Shown: in pieces, positions 10,069 to 18,889 of the stretch | How the letters are laid out: every line of letters starts with the position of its first letter | How positions within the stretch are numbered: position 1 is the first letter of the stretch | Source: CAWKAO01 sp963847665 | GTDB lineage: Bacteria; Actinomycetota; Humimicrobiia; Humimicrobiales; Humimicrobiaceae | Assembly (NCBI GenBank): GCA_963847665.1 | Contig: CAWKAO010000002.1 | Location: 496,001 to 560,000 of the forward strand | Length of the DNA: 64,000 bases | Direction: 5' to 3' | Position numbers and translations under genes: made by a program | The notes under the pieces: generated by a model | Told to the model about the DNA's origin: nothing | Database searches by the model: none | What the model saw: only the letters and a program-made list of their open reading frames with translations

Positions 10069-10644
10069 ATGGATGAGCAGAGTATTTCTGACGAACTTCA
10101 AAAAAAATTATTTGAGTCAAAGATAAGATCAAAAAAAATCTTTAAAGGCAAGATATTAAACCTTTATTTCGATGAAGTCAGGTTGCCAAATAATAAGATA
10201 TCTACAAGGGAGAAAGTCGAGCATCCTGGTGCAGTTGCAATCGTGCCCGTAACGGAAAAAATGGAAATAATACTTGTAAAACAGTACAGGTATCCTGTTG
10301 AAAAAATACTCATAGAAATACCAGCGGGCAAGCTTGACAGGGATGAACCCCCTCTGGAATGTGCCAAGAGGGAACTTCATGAAGAAGCTGGGGTAGTCGA
10401 TGGAAAAGTTTTTAAACTTGCCACCATTTATACCTCACCAGGTTTCTCGAATGAAAAAATGGAGATCTATATAGCGCTCGAATTTAAAGAGAGAAAAAAT
10501 AATCCTGACCAGGATGAATTTTTACATATTTTTAAAGTAAAGCTTGAAAGCTGTATTGAGATGATCGAAGACGGAAGGATAACAGACGCCAAAACTATAA
10601 TAGGTATTCTTTTAGCAAGGGAATTTCTTCAAAAAAGAAAATGA
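10069..10644 (+). CDS. nudF: NUDIX hydrolase, probable ADP-ribose pyrophosphatase
   Basis: Hydrolyses ADP-ribose or similar nucleoside diphosphate derivatives. The NUDIX box is intact: it begins at GKLD, continues with ECAKRELHEEAG and has the catalytic Glu pair. A Pro-Gly (SPGF) follows about 17 residues after the box, a feature of ADP-ribose pyrophosphatases. Length is 191 residues. The xerD-like gene follows after 5 bases, an arrangement seen in many Gram-positive genomes. Confidence 0.9.
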   Translation: MDEQSISDELQKKLFESKIRSKKIFKGKILNLYFDEVRLPNNKISTREKVEHPGAVAIVPVTEKMEIILVKQYRYPVEKILIEIPAGKLDRDEPPLECAKRELHEEAGVVDGKVFKLATIYTSPGFSNEKMEIYIALEFKERKNNPDQDEFLHIFKVKLESCIEMIEDGRITDAKTIIGILLAREFLQKRK

Positions 10645-10649
10645 TTTAA

Positions 10650-11565
10650 ATGGTAGAAGATTTCATTGAAATTTTTATTGATCATCTGAGATTTGAAAAA
10701 TTATTGTCTGCAAATACTGTAGAATCTTATAACAGGGACCTCGAAAAATATAAGAATTATATAATCGAAAATAAAATTTCAGATATTTCGGCTGTTACCC
10801 ATGAACAGATCCTGGCTTTTCTTGAACAGTTATATGAAATAAATTCAGACACTTCAGATTTCCAGGTTGCTATCCACCCTGAGAAGTTTTCATAAGTTTT
10901 TGTTGCGTTCAGATAAGATCAAAAAAAATCCATTCAGTAAGATTAAAAATCCAAAAACCGCAAGGAAAGAGATAAAGATCTTAAACCAGAAGGAAATAGA
11001 GAATTTTCTGGAAAGCATCCCGACTTCAACACCTTTAGACCTACGCAACAGGGCTATGCTGGAGCTACTTTATTCTTGCGGATTGAGAGTTAGCGAGGTA
11101 GCAGCTCTTAAGTTTTCCGATATTGACCTCGAAGAAAACCTTATAAGGTTTATTGGTAAGGGCAGCAAAGAAAGGCTCACACCTTTCGGAAAGACTGCAA
11201 AAGTGTATTTATTAAAATATCTCGATTCGGCAAGATTTAAGATAGAAAGAGAAAAAAAATCCGATTATATCTTTTTAAATAAAAATGGTGGTAAGATAAC
11301 AAGACAGGGTTTATGGAAAGTAATAAAAAAATATACTAACATGAACCGGTCAAATAAAAATCTTTATCCTCATTTATTGCGCCACAGCTTTGCCACACAT
11401 ATGTTGGAAGAGGGTGCGGACCTGAGGACAGTCCAGGAACTTCTTGGACACAGCAGTATCTCTACAACAGAAATATATACAAATCTTGATAAAAAACATA
11501 TTAAAGATACTTACTTCAAGCATCATCCGGGAGAAAAAAAGGACAAAAAAACAACCGCTAAATAA
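10650..11565 (+). CDS. xerD: Tyrosine recombinase XerD-type, interrupted by one frameshift
   Basis: Chromosome dimer resolution recombinase. The N-terminal SAM-like DNA-binding domain (FIDHLRFEKLLSANTVESY) is in the first frame. The catalytic domain, in the second, has Arg in CGLRVSE, Lys in GKGSKE, His-x-x-Arg in HLLRHSFATH, His in LGHSS and the nucleophile Tyr in TEIYTN. The frames join if one extra base is removed at about 10857 (g in tcagattt), giving SISRLLSTLRSFHKF, which matches XerD-type proteins. Genomic position after NUDIX suggests XerD rather than a phage integrase. A second Xer gene lies at 56.2-57.2 kb and a dif-like site at 33.8 kb. Confidence 0.9.
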
Positions 11566-11681
11566 TTGCATTTTTAGCATTTTCTGATATGGTATAAATT
11601 CATAGATATAAGGCTTCGGTTCTGGATGTTTTTTACTAATAAAACTCCTTAATTTTTTAAAACAGTCAAAGGATTTAATAT

Positions 11682-12404
11682 ATGTTTAGTAATCTTGGTA
11701 CCCAGATAGTTGAATTTTTAAGGCAGATAATAGTAGTGCTGCCCGGATTATACCTCGGTGTTGTTCTTCATGAGGTTGCACATGGATATATTGCTTATCG
11801 TAGTGGTGACCCTACTGCAAAAAATCTTGGCAGATTGACTTTGAACCCGATAGCACATATAGATATTTTTGGAAGCATAGTCCTGCCGTTACTTTTAATA
11901 CTTTTAAGAAGTGGCTTTATTTTTGGTTATGCAAAACCTGTCCCTATAAATCCAGGGTATTTCAGGAATTATAGAAAGGGTATCAGGTATTCATCCCTTG
12001 CAGGTCCAGTAACAAATCTTTTGATAGCTTTTATAATCGGGTGCCTGTATGGTCTTTTTATTTATATTATAAATGCGGCAAATTTCTCATTAAATGCATC
12101 TGCTTCGTCCGGAGTGGGTTACCAGGTGGTCCTTATTCTAAATGATATTTTTCAATCAGCAATATATATAAATATTTTTCTTGCAATATTTAACTTCCTC
12201 CCCATACCTCCATTGGATGGATCAAATATCCTGGCCTCCTTTTTACCTGGTAATGCAATGTATAAATATTTAAGCCTGGGTAGATTTGGATTCATCTTTA
12301 TATTTATACTTCTGTTTCTTGGTGGAAGGATATTCTGGGGAGTATTTTCTCCAGTGGTTGCTTTTCTATTTAAAATATTTACCTGGTGGCAATTTTTAAT
12401 GTAG
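11682..12404 (+). CDS. Site-2 protease family membrane metalloprotease (M50B)
   Basis: Small intramembrane zinc protease of the group that lacks PDZ domains. The zinc motif HEVAH is at about residues 30-34 inside the first helix. The third ligand is the Asp of PPLDGSN near residue 179. I count about five to six hydrophobic segments over 240 residues. The gene commonly lies between xerD and trpS/scpA in Gram-positive genomes. The substrate is unknown. It starts at an ATG 116 bases after xerD; TATAAA near 11597 could be part of a promoter. Confidence 0.9.
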   Translation: MFSNLGTQIVEFLRQIIVVLPGLYLGVVLHEVAHGYIAYRSGDPTAKNLGRLTLNPIAHIDIFGSIVLPLLLILLRSGFIFGYAKPVPINPGYFRNYRKGIRYSSLAGPVTNLLIAFIIGCLYGLFIYIINAANFSLNASASSGVGYQVVLILNDIFQSAIYINIFLAIFNFLPIPPLDGSNILASFLPGNAMYKYLSLGRFGFIFIFILLFLGGRIFWGVFSPVVAFLFKIFTWWQFLM

Positions 12405-12474
12405 AATTGTATAAACCTGTATTTAATAATGGGTTATAATCATTAAAAAAATCTTTTAAAAAAGGTATTAGCTG

Positions 12475-13455
12475 ATGAAAAAAATAATGTTAACAGGGTT
12501 CAGGCCGACTGGAAAGCTCCATCTGGGCCATCTTTATGGAAATATCCAGAATATGATAAAAAATCAGTCTGAATACGATAATTATTTTTTCATGGTCGAC
12601 TGGCATGCGCTATCAACAGAATACCAGGACCCTAAAAACATAAAGTCCAATGTTGTAGAATGTGTCCTTGACCTCATAGCTCTTGGATTGGATCCCAAGC
12701 AGACGAATCTTTACAGACAATCAGATATTTTTGAGATATCAGAACTATACCTTTATCTCGCAATGATAACACCTATCTCATGGCTTGAAAGATGCCCGAC
12801 CTATAAGGAGCAGATTAAAGAGATAAAATCAAAGGATCTTTCTACGCTTGGATTTTTATCCTATCCTGTGTTGATGGCTGCTGACATACTTATAATAAAT
12901 GCAGATATTGTTCCAGTAGGAGAGGATCAGTTACCGCACCTCGAAATGACCAGAGAGATCGCAAGAAGATTTAACTTCTTATATGGAAATTATTTTAAGG
13001 AACCCATTGAGCTGCTCTCGTCTGCCACAAGAGTACCTGGTACAGATGGCAGAAAAATGTCCAAAAGTTATAACAATGCAATATTTTTAACTGATGATGA
13101 AAAGACCATTAAAAAAAAGATAAGGCAGACCATAACTGATCCCGCAAGGATCCATCTGACGGACCCGGGTAACCCTGATATATGTAATGTCTATGCATTT
13201 TATAAATTATACAGGAACAAGGATATCAGGGAAGTAGAAGAAAGGTGCAGGAAGGGCCAGACAGGTTGTACAGCATGTAAGGATGAGATCGCAGCTAATA
13301 TCTATAGATCCCTTGAGGGTTTCCAGGAAAAAAGACGGAAACTTGAAAAAAATATGGAGACGGTATACCAGGTACTGGAGGAGGGCAAAAAAAATGTCAG
13401 GAATATTGCATCCAAAGCGATTTCAGTTGTAAGAAATAAAATGGGAATAGACTAA
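12475..13455 (+). CDS. trpS: Tryptophanyl-tRNA synthetase
   Basis: Class I aminoacyl-tRNA synthetase charging tRNA-Trp. The HIGH-equivalent is HLGH in PTGKLHLGHLYGN at about residues 17-20, and the KMSKS loop is intact near residue 194. Length is 326 residues, as usual. A CxxC pair in TGCTAC occurs in the C-terminal domain. The gene is followed after 17 bases by scpA. I see no T-box leader in the 70-base upstream gap. Confidence 0.96.
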   Translation: MKKIMLTGFRPTGKLHLGHLYGNIQNMIKNQSEYDNYFFMVDWHALSTEYQDPKNIKSNVVECVLDLIALGLDPKQTNLYRQSDIFEISELYLYLAMITPISWLERCPTYKEQIKEIKSKDLSTLGFLSYPVLMAADILIINADIVPVGEDQLPHLEMTREIARRFNFLYGNYFKEPIELLSSATRVPGTDGRKMSKSYNNAIFLTDDEKTIKKKIRQTITDPARIHLTDPGNPDICNVYAFYKLYRNKDIREVEERCRKGQTGCTACKDEIAANIYRSLEGFQEKRRKLEKNMETVYQVLEEGKKNVRNIASKAISVVRNKMGID

Positions 13456-13472
13456 AGAAATCGGTATCAGTT

Positions 13473-14210
13473 TTGGAAGAAGTAAAATTTTTAATTGAAT
13501 ACGACGATTTTAAAGGTCCTGCAAATGTTCTTCTTGAGCTCATCAGAAAAAGAAAAGTTGATATCTATAAGATCAGAATAAGTGTGATAATCACTGATTT
13601 TTTAGAATTTATTGATAGATCTTCTAAAAATATTATTCTTGATACACTTTCCAGCTTTTTATATATTGCGTCTATAATGCTTGAATTAAAATCACGCTCA
13701 ATAATCCCCTCCCAGCAGAAAGATGAAATAGATGATGAAGAGGCACCATCAGACATGTCATTGCTTGCAGAGAGGGAAAGACAGTTAAGGGTGTTTCAGA
13801 AAGTATCTTCATATATAGAACATCTAAAAGAGATCGAAGAGCTATATTTTGTCAGAGATACTCCCATAGAGAGTGAATTCATAGATATATATCCTGATAT
13901 TTTTAATAATCTTAATATAGGATACCTTAGCTCTATTGCTATGGAATTGCTTAAAAAAACTGATTTTGACATAGACCTGTCTAAAATTCATCTGGATGGA
14001 GCTTCGATAACAATAATCGATGAGATGAATCGGATAAGTGATATTGTTATAGAGCGAAAAGAAATAAATTTTAAAGAATTATCTGGTAAATACGCTCTTC
14101 TAATAGACAAGATAATTTGTTTTTTATCGATACTTGAACTTTATAAAAATGAGATCATAGATATAATACAGTTTGAAAATTTTGGAGATATCTTAATTAA
14201 AAATAAATAA
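13473..14210 (+). CDS. scpA: Segregation and condensation protein A
   Basis: Kleisin subunit of the SMC-ScpAB condensin. The N-terminal helical domain (FKGPANVLLELIRKRKVDIYKI) that clasps the Smc neck and the C-terminal winged helix are recognisable in 245 residues. The acidic linker around DEIDDEEAP is typical. The start is a TTG. It lies directly upstream of scpB, as in most bacteria. The smc gene itself is not in the window. Confidence 0.93.
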   Translation: MEEVKFLIEYDDFKGPANVLLELIRKRKVDIYKIRISVIITDFLEFIDRSSKNIILDTLSSFLYIASIMLELKSRSIIPSQQKDEIDDEEAPSDMSLLAERERQLRVFQKVSSYIEHLKEIEELYFVRDTPIESEFIDIYPDIFNNLNIGYLSSIAMELLKKTDFDIDLSKIHLDGASITIIDEMNRISDIVIERKEINFKELSGKYALLIDKIICFLSILELYKNEIIDIIQFENFGDILIKNK

Positions 14211-14227
14211 CCACAGGTAAAAACAAT

Positions 14228-14794
14228 ATGAATCAAAATAGTCAAAAGGACTCCGCTGATGAATCTAGATGGCTCAGGTCCTGTATCGAGGGTATCCTGT
14301 TTATTTCTGAAACATCTATAAAATCAAGAGAACTCGCCCAATTTTTAGAGGTCCCGGAAAAAATAATTGAAGAAATAATTAAAGAGATAGAATCTGAATA
14401 TATGGATAAAAATGGCGGGTTCCTTCTCAGGAAAGTGGCAGGTGGCTACAGATTTTATTCAAATCCATTAATAAACGAAGTCCTTAAGAATTTTGTAAAA
14501 TCAAATTTTAAAACTTATCTTTCACAAGCAGCCCTTGAGACACTGGCAATAATGTGTTACATGCAGCCGGTGACAAGAACACAGATAGCGGAGATCAGGG
14601 GAGTAAGGACAGATAGTGTTTTCCAGACTTTAGTCGACAAAGGGCTAATTAAAGAAGCGGGAAGATTAAAAGAACCAGGTAATCCGAAAATATATAAGAC
14701 TTCAGACAGATTTCTTGAAATAATAGGGATCAACAAACTTGAAGAGATGCCATCAATTGCTGATTTTGAAGATCAAAAAGATGAAGAAGAATAA
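14228..14794 (+). CDS. scpB: Segregation and condensation protein B
   Basis: Paired winged-helix protein that dimerizes and binds the ScpA linker. The conserved LSQAALETLAIMCYMQPVTR segment and the RTDSVFQTLVDKGLI helix are present. Length is 188 residues with an acidic tail. The last 14 bases overlap the next gene, rluB, the standard order scpA-scpB-rluB. Confidence 0.94.
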   Translation: MNQNSQKDSADESRWLRSCIEGILFISETSIKSRELAQFLEVPEKIIEEIIKEIESEYMDKNGGFLLRKVAGGYRFYSNPLINEVLKNFVKSNFKTYLSQAALETLAIMCYMQPVTRTQIAEIRGVRTDSVFQTLVDKGLIKEAGRLKEPGNPKIYKTSDRFLEIIGINKLEEMPSIADFEDQKDEEE

Positions 14795-15524
14795 TAAAAA
14801 GATAGACGAATCAGGGGAAATAAGGATCTCAAAATATCTAGCATACTGTGGTTTAGATTCAAGAAGAAAATGTGAGGCTCTTGTTACTTCTGGAAAGATA
14901 AAAGTAAATGGAATTATTATAGAAGACCTCTCATTTAAAGTCGGACCAGACGACATGGTCGAGTATGAAGGTAAGAGACTAGCACATATCAAAAATATAA
15001 CACTGGCATTAAACAAACCACCTGGATATCTTTCTACTGTAAAAGATGGCTACAGGAGAGATACAGTTATTGACCTTATAAAAGATATAAATGAACGCTT
15101 ATACCCGGTTGGAAGACTTGATTATATGTCAAGGGGATTAATAATACTTACCAACGACGGTGAACTTTCATTTAGGATAACTCACCCAAGTTTTCAGGTT
15201 CCTAAGACTTATGTGGTCAAAATAAATAGAATAATGGAAAAAAATGATTTTAGTTCCCTCAAAAATGGTATAAAAATAGAGGGGAAAATGCTTATACCGT
15301 TAGATCTGGAATTATTGTTGGATGAAGGAAACTCTTCCCTTATCAGGATTAAAATAATCGAAGGACGAAAAAGGATAATAAGAGAGGTCTTTAAAAAACT
15401 TGGATATAAAGTACTTGACCTTAAGAGGACTTCTATTGGAAAATTGACTGTAGAGGGAATCGATGAAGGAAAATACAGGATTTTAACTCAAAAAGAGATA
15501 GAAGAATTATGTGACATAGACTGA
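14781..15524 (+). CDS. rluB: Ribosomal large subunit pseudouridine synthase B
   Basis: Converts a specific uridine of 23S rRNA (position 2605 in E. coli RluB) to pseudouridine. An N-terminal S4 domain (RISKYLAYCGLDSRRKCEALV) precedes the catalytic domain with the Asp motif GRLDYMSRGL. IEGRKRIIREVF lies near the C-terminus. I prefer the ATG at 14781 to the in-frame TTG at 14739, because the longer version adds 14 residues unlike the family. The gene overlaps scpB by 14 bases. Confidence 0.92.
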   Translation: MKKNNKKIDESGEIRISKYLAYCGLDSRRKCEALVTSGKIKVNGIIIEDLSFKVGPDDMVEYEGKRLAHIKNITLALNKPPGYLSTVKDGYRRDTVIDLIKDINERLYPVGRLDYMSRGLIILTNDGELSFRITHPSFQVPKTYVVKINRIMEKNDFSSLKNGIKIEGKMLIPLDLELLLDEGNSSLIRIKIIEGRKRIIREVFKKLGYKVLDLKRTSIGKLTVEGIDEGKYRILTQKEIEELCDID

Positions 15525-15557
15525 TATGGCAAAATTCATCTACTATGCGGTAATAAG

Positions 15558-16604
15558 ATGGAATTTATAGACCTGAGAAGCGACACTGTTACAGAACCGA
15601 CAGAAGAGATGCTTGACTCTATGCGTTATGCTAGAACAGGTGATGATGTGTACGGCGATGACCCCACTGTAAATGAACTTGAAGAAAAATCTGCTGCATT
15701 ACTTGGGAAGGAGGCTTCTGTATTTGTACCGTCCGGGACTTTCGGCAATCAACTTGCGATTCTCACCCACACAAACAGGGGAGAGGAAGTGATAATCCCG
15801 GGAGATAACCACATTGTCCTTTATGAAGTCGGTGCATCGGCTGTTATAGCTGGTGTACAGCTTCGTCTTCTTAAAAACAGTAATGGCTTTATCGATATTG
15901 CAGAATTAGAAGAACTTTACCGGATACCCGATATCCACTATCCTGAAACTGGACTTATATGCTTAGAAAACGCCCATACCCAGGGAACTGCGGTGCCTGT
16001 AGAAAATATTGAAAAGGCAAACAGGTTCGCAAGGTCAAAAGAAATTCCAATGCATCTCGATGGTGCAAGGATCTTTAATGCTGCAATTTCATTAAAAGTA
16101 AAACCTTCTGATATTGCAGTTTTTTTTGACTCCGTGATGTTTTGTTTTTCTAAAGGACTTTGCGCACCTGCAGGTTCAATACTTGCAGGCAGTAAAGAAT
16201 TTATAAGAAGGGCACGAAAGAACCGCAAATTAATGGGCGGTGGAATGAGGCAGGCAGGTTATTTAGCTGCACCCTGTATCATATCAATTGAGAAAATGAT
16301 ACAAAGGTTAGAAAACGATAATAATAATGCAAAGTATCTTGCAAAAAGATTAGAAAACCTGAAAATATTTGAAATATTTTACGACCGTCTTGATATAAAT
16401 ATGGTCTTTTTCCGCCTCGAAAACGATATTTTCAAAAAACCAAAATTTAGTGAAGATAAATTCATCAAATATCTTTACAATAAAAAAATCAAGATAAATG
16501 CTTCCCACAACAATGAATTTAGATTTGTAACACATTATTATATAGGAAAAGCAGAAATAGATTTCGTGATTGGAATGATAAGCGACTACCTTGAAAGGAA
16601 TTGA
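15558..16604 (+). CDS. ltaE: Low-specificity L-threonine aldolase
   Basis: PLP enzyme that cleaves threonine/allo-threonine to glycine and acetaldehyde. The family N-terminus IDLRSDTVTEPT is complete. GTGDDVYGDDP-type residues follow (RTGDDVYGDDP), then HLDGARIFNAA contributes the cofactor Asp, and the PLP lysine is in CFSKGL near residue 200. The 348-residue length is normal. It does not belong to the scp/rlu operon by function and is separated from rluB by 33 bases. Confidence 0.92.
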   Translation: MEFIDLRSDTVTEPTEEMLDSMRYARTGDDVYGDDPTVNELEEKSAALLGKEASVFVPSGTFGNQLAILTHTNRGEEVIIPGDNHIVLYEVGASAVIAGVQLRLLKNSNGFIDIAELEELYRIPDIHYPETGLICLENAHTQGTAVPVENIEKANRFARSKEIPMHLDGARIFNAAISLKVKPSDIAVFFDSVMFCFSKGLCAPAGSILAGSKEFIRRARKNRKLMGGGMRQAGYLAAPCIISIEKMIQRLENDNNNAKYLAKRLENLKIFEIFYDRLDINMVFFRLENDIFKKPKFSEDKFIKYLYNKKIKINASHNNEFRFVTHYYIGKAEIDFVIGMISDYLERN

Positions 16605-16608
16605 TCAA

Positions 16609-17349
16609 ATGGGGCTCACTTTACTCGATTTTTCTTTTATAGCAGCTTTCGTTATAGAGATAGTAGTCCCTATTATACTTGCTATTATAATCTGGAAGAA
16701 GTTTAAAATATCCTGGTCCATATTTTTTCTTGGAATGCTTTTTTTTATTGTTTCTCTTGTAAGGATCCCGCTAAATAATCTTTTTTCACAGTTTATAAAT
16801 AATACGGGCCAGCCGTACTCTTTATATCTTACTTTTGGCTTCGCTTCTATGACAGCTGCTTTATTTGAAGAAGGGGTAAGAGTATTAGGATTGGGTCTAA
16901 CAATCAAAAATAAGAATTACTATAAAGGATTGATGTATGGAATAGGACATGGTGGCGGTGGGGAATCAATGATATTTGTCGGTTTTTCAACAATGGCTAA
17001 TTTTATCATAATAAAATTCTTCCCTGGTATAATACCAGGACTATCTGTTGAGCAGATATATAACATGGCCTGGTTTATGCCTCTGGTTGGTGCACTTGAA
17101 AGAATTTTTGCAATAACTATTCAGATAGCTTTATCTGTTCTTGTGATGCATGCTTTTTTAAATAAAAAATATTATTTCATTACAATAGCTATATTTTATC
17201 ATTTTTTAATTGATTTCGTTGTTGTTTACCTTAATTATTATTATGGCTATATAATTGCAGAGAGTGCTGGGTTGCTGTTTGCAGGAATTGCGATATTTAT
17301 AATATTTTTCTTCCGGCCAAGATACATTGCCGTACATGCATCTAAATAA
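16609..17349 (+). CDS. YhfC-family intramembrane protease-like protein
   Basis: Polytopic membrane protein resembling the YhfC (DUF2324) family, which is distantly related to CPBP/PrsW glutamic-type intramembrane proteases. Motifs are EEGVR (about residue 87), a glycine-rich GHGGGGE (about residue 113) and a late His in YHFLIDF. About seven hydrophobic helices span 247 residues. I chose the ATG at 16609 because AAAGGA stands 9 bases upstream; an in-frame TTG at 16591 would overlap ltaE. The substrate is unknown. The gene ends against the terminator of an opposing RNA gene. Confidence 0.8.
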   Translation: MGLTLLDFSFIAAFVIEIVVPIILAIIIWKKFKISWSIFFLGMLFFIVSLVRIPLNNLFSQFINNTGQPYSLYLTFGFASMTAALFEEGVRVLGLGLTIKNKNYYKGLMYGIGHGGGGESMIFVGFSTMANFIIIKFFPGIIPGLSVEQIYNMAWFMPLVGALERIFAITIQIALSVLVMHAFLNKKYYFITIAIFYHFLIDFVVVYLNYYYGYIIAESAGLLFAGIAIFIIFFFRPRYIAVHASK

Positions 17350-17359
17350 CAACCGGAAA

Positions 17360-17535
17360 AAAACAAAAAAACACCCCGAGTGATCTTTCGCCATAGCTAG
17401 CACTTTAGGCTACAAAACCTCTCGGGGTTTACATCAGAACTTTTCTCAGGATCTTTGCAATACTATAACTTACTCTTTACATCCTTTCGTCCGTAAATTT
17501 CACCTAAGACTGCAAGTTGCCTCCTTTTCTGAAGT
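17360..17535 (-). ncRNA. Orphan structured RNA gene, about 176 nt
   Basis: The 403-bp gap between the YhfC-like gene and tyrA holds no credible reading frame but a complete - strand transcription unit. A consensus promoter stands upstream and a strong intrinsic terminator ends it. Inside, several helices can be drawn by hand: an outer pairing of ACUUCAGAA with UUCUGAUGU, then CUUAGG with CCUGAG, UUGCA with UGCAA, a UUUAC/GUAAA hairpin capped by a GACGAAAGG loop, and the 3' terminator domain with its own internal bulges. It has no downstream gene on its strand, so it is more likely a free sRNA than a leader. I could not match it to tmRNA, 6S, SRP, RNase P or a riboswitch class I know. Confidence 0.72.
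17363..17428 (-). terminator. Intrinsic terminator of the orphan RNA
   Basis: On the - strand, ACCCCGAG (17421-17428 on +) pairs with CTCGGGGT (17373-17380 on +), enclosing about 40 bases with smaller helices. The stem is followed by a run of seven T, a G and seven more T. On the + strand there is no T run after the stem, so it is directional. Confidence 0.8.
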
Positions 17536-17541
17536 TTGGTA

Positions 17542-17570
17542 AATATATCAAAAAAATCAGTGGATGTCAA
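17542..17570 (-). promoter_or_regulatory. Consensus promoter of the orphan RNA
   Basis: Read on the - strand, -35 TTGACA (17565-17570) is separated by exactly 17 bases from -10 TATATT (17542-17547). This predicts a start near 17535. The -35 is a perfect housekeeping-sigma hexamer. Confidence 0.75.
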
Positions 17571-17752
17571 TATGATTTATTATACTTTTTTTAATATTAA
17601 TAAAAAAATGTCTTGCAGATAAGGATCTCCAGAATATATTTTACTTTTTATTTAAACAGTATTAATAAAATTAATGATAAAAAAAGAAACATTTATATAG
17701 TAAAATATGAAAGATAATAAACGAGTTAGAAAGACTGGATAAATATTAGAAT

Positions 17753-18874
17753 ATGAAAAAGCTTAAAAATATTACAGTGATCGGATTGGGCCTCATCGGA
17801 GGCTCACTTGCCCTTTCTATAAAAAGCGTAAGCAAGGATATCTTTGTAACAGGATATGATATTGTGGGAGATGCTATGAGCATCGCAAAGTATAGAAATA
17901 TAATCGATAAGATAGCTCTTGACTATAAGGATGCTGTATCTGACGCTGACCTTATCATCATTGCTACTCCTATTTCAGATATCATAGAGGTTACAAGATC
18001 AATAAAAGGCTATCTTAAAAAAGGGGCTATTATAACAGATGTCGGTAGTGCAAAAGAAAACATAGTAAATGATGTAAAAAAGCTTTTGCCAAGAGATGTA
18101 GTATTTATAGGCGGCCATCCAATGGCTGGATCAGAAAACGAAGGAGTACTATCAGCAAGACCGGATTTATTTAAAAATGCTTTTTATGTTTTAACCCCGA
18201 CAGACGAAACAGGGACAGAAGCACTTGCAGCACTTCATTCACTATTTACAAAAATAGGTGCAAAGGTCATTTCTATAAAACCTGTTGAACATGATGAAAT
18301 AGTCTCAATGATAAGCCACCTTCCACATATTCTTTCTACTAATCTTGTCAAATTAGTTGATGAAGAACAATTAGAGCTTAAAAATCTATTTAAACTTTGT
18401 GCAGGCGGGTTCAGGGATATGACAAGAATAGCAGCTTCAAACCCAAAAATGTGGTTAGATATAACATTTGAAAATAAAAAAGAAATAATAAAAGCTATTA
18501 ATAAATACATAGAACATCTCAGGACGTTTAAGGAAAGCCTTATAAATGATGACCGCGAGTATGTATCAGATCACTATAACGATGCAAGGGAGGCACGATC
18601 GAATCTTCCAAAATATGTGGAAAAAGATATATCAAATCTTTATGAGCTCATGATAGCTATTAAAGATAAAAAAGGTGTTTTATCTGAGATCACACTGGCG
18701 ATCAGTTCAAGTGGGATAAATATAGAAGATATTTCTATATTTCATTCTACTGAATACTTGGGAGGCGGTATATTGAAGATCCTGGTTGAAGGTGAAAATG
18801 CCGGAGAGATAGCAAAGAATGCTATAGAGAAAATTGGTTATGATGTCAGGATAAAAAAAGTCCTTGGTGAATGA
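17753..18874 (+). CDS. tyrA: Prephenate dehydrogenase with C-terminal ACT domain
   Basis: NAD(P)-dependent oxidative decarboxylation of prephenate in tyrosine synthesis. The Rossmann motif GLGLIGGS is at residues 11-18. GGHPMAGSE forms the substrate site, with His in SHLPH. The last roughly 75 residues form an ACT regulatory domain, suggesting feedback control by an aromatic amino acid. Length is 373 residues. It heads the tyrA-aroA-cmk-plsC-ispH run. A TAAAAT hexamer about 50 bases upstream may be a -10 element, but no good -35 accompanies it. Confidence 0.93.
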   Translation: MKKLKNITVIGLGLIGGSLALSIKSVSKDIFVTGYDIVGDAMSIAKYRNIIDKIALDYKDAVSDADLIIIATPISDIIEVTRSIKGYLKKGAIITDVGSAKENIVNDVKKLLPRDVVFIGGHPMAGSENEGVLSARPDLFKNAFYVLTPTDETGTEALAALHSLFTKIGAKVISIKPVEHDEIVSMISHLPHILSTNLVKLVDEEQLELKNLFKLCAGGFRDMTRIAASNPKMWLDITFENKKEIIKAINKYIEHLRTFKESLINDDREYVSDHYNDAREARSNLPKYVEKDISNLYELMIAIKDKKGVLSEITLAISSSGINIEDISIFHSTEYLGGGILKILVEGENAGEIAKNAIEKIGYDVRIKKVLGE

Positions 18875-18889
18875 TCGAAAGTTAATAAG

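Noticed and set aside
17360..17535. The orphan RNA as a c-di-GMP, cobalamin, FMN, TPP, T-box, 4.5S or tmRNA element
   Set aside because: The hallmark conserved sequences of those classes, as I remember them, are not present on either strand.
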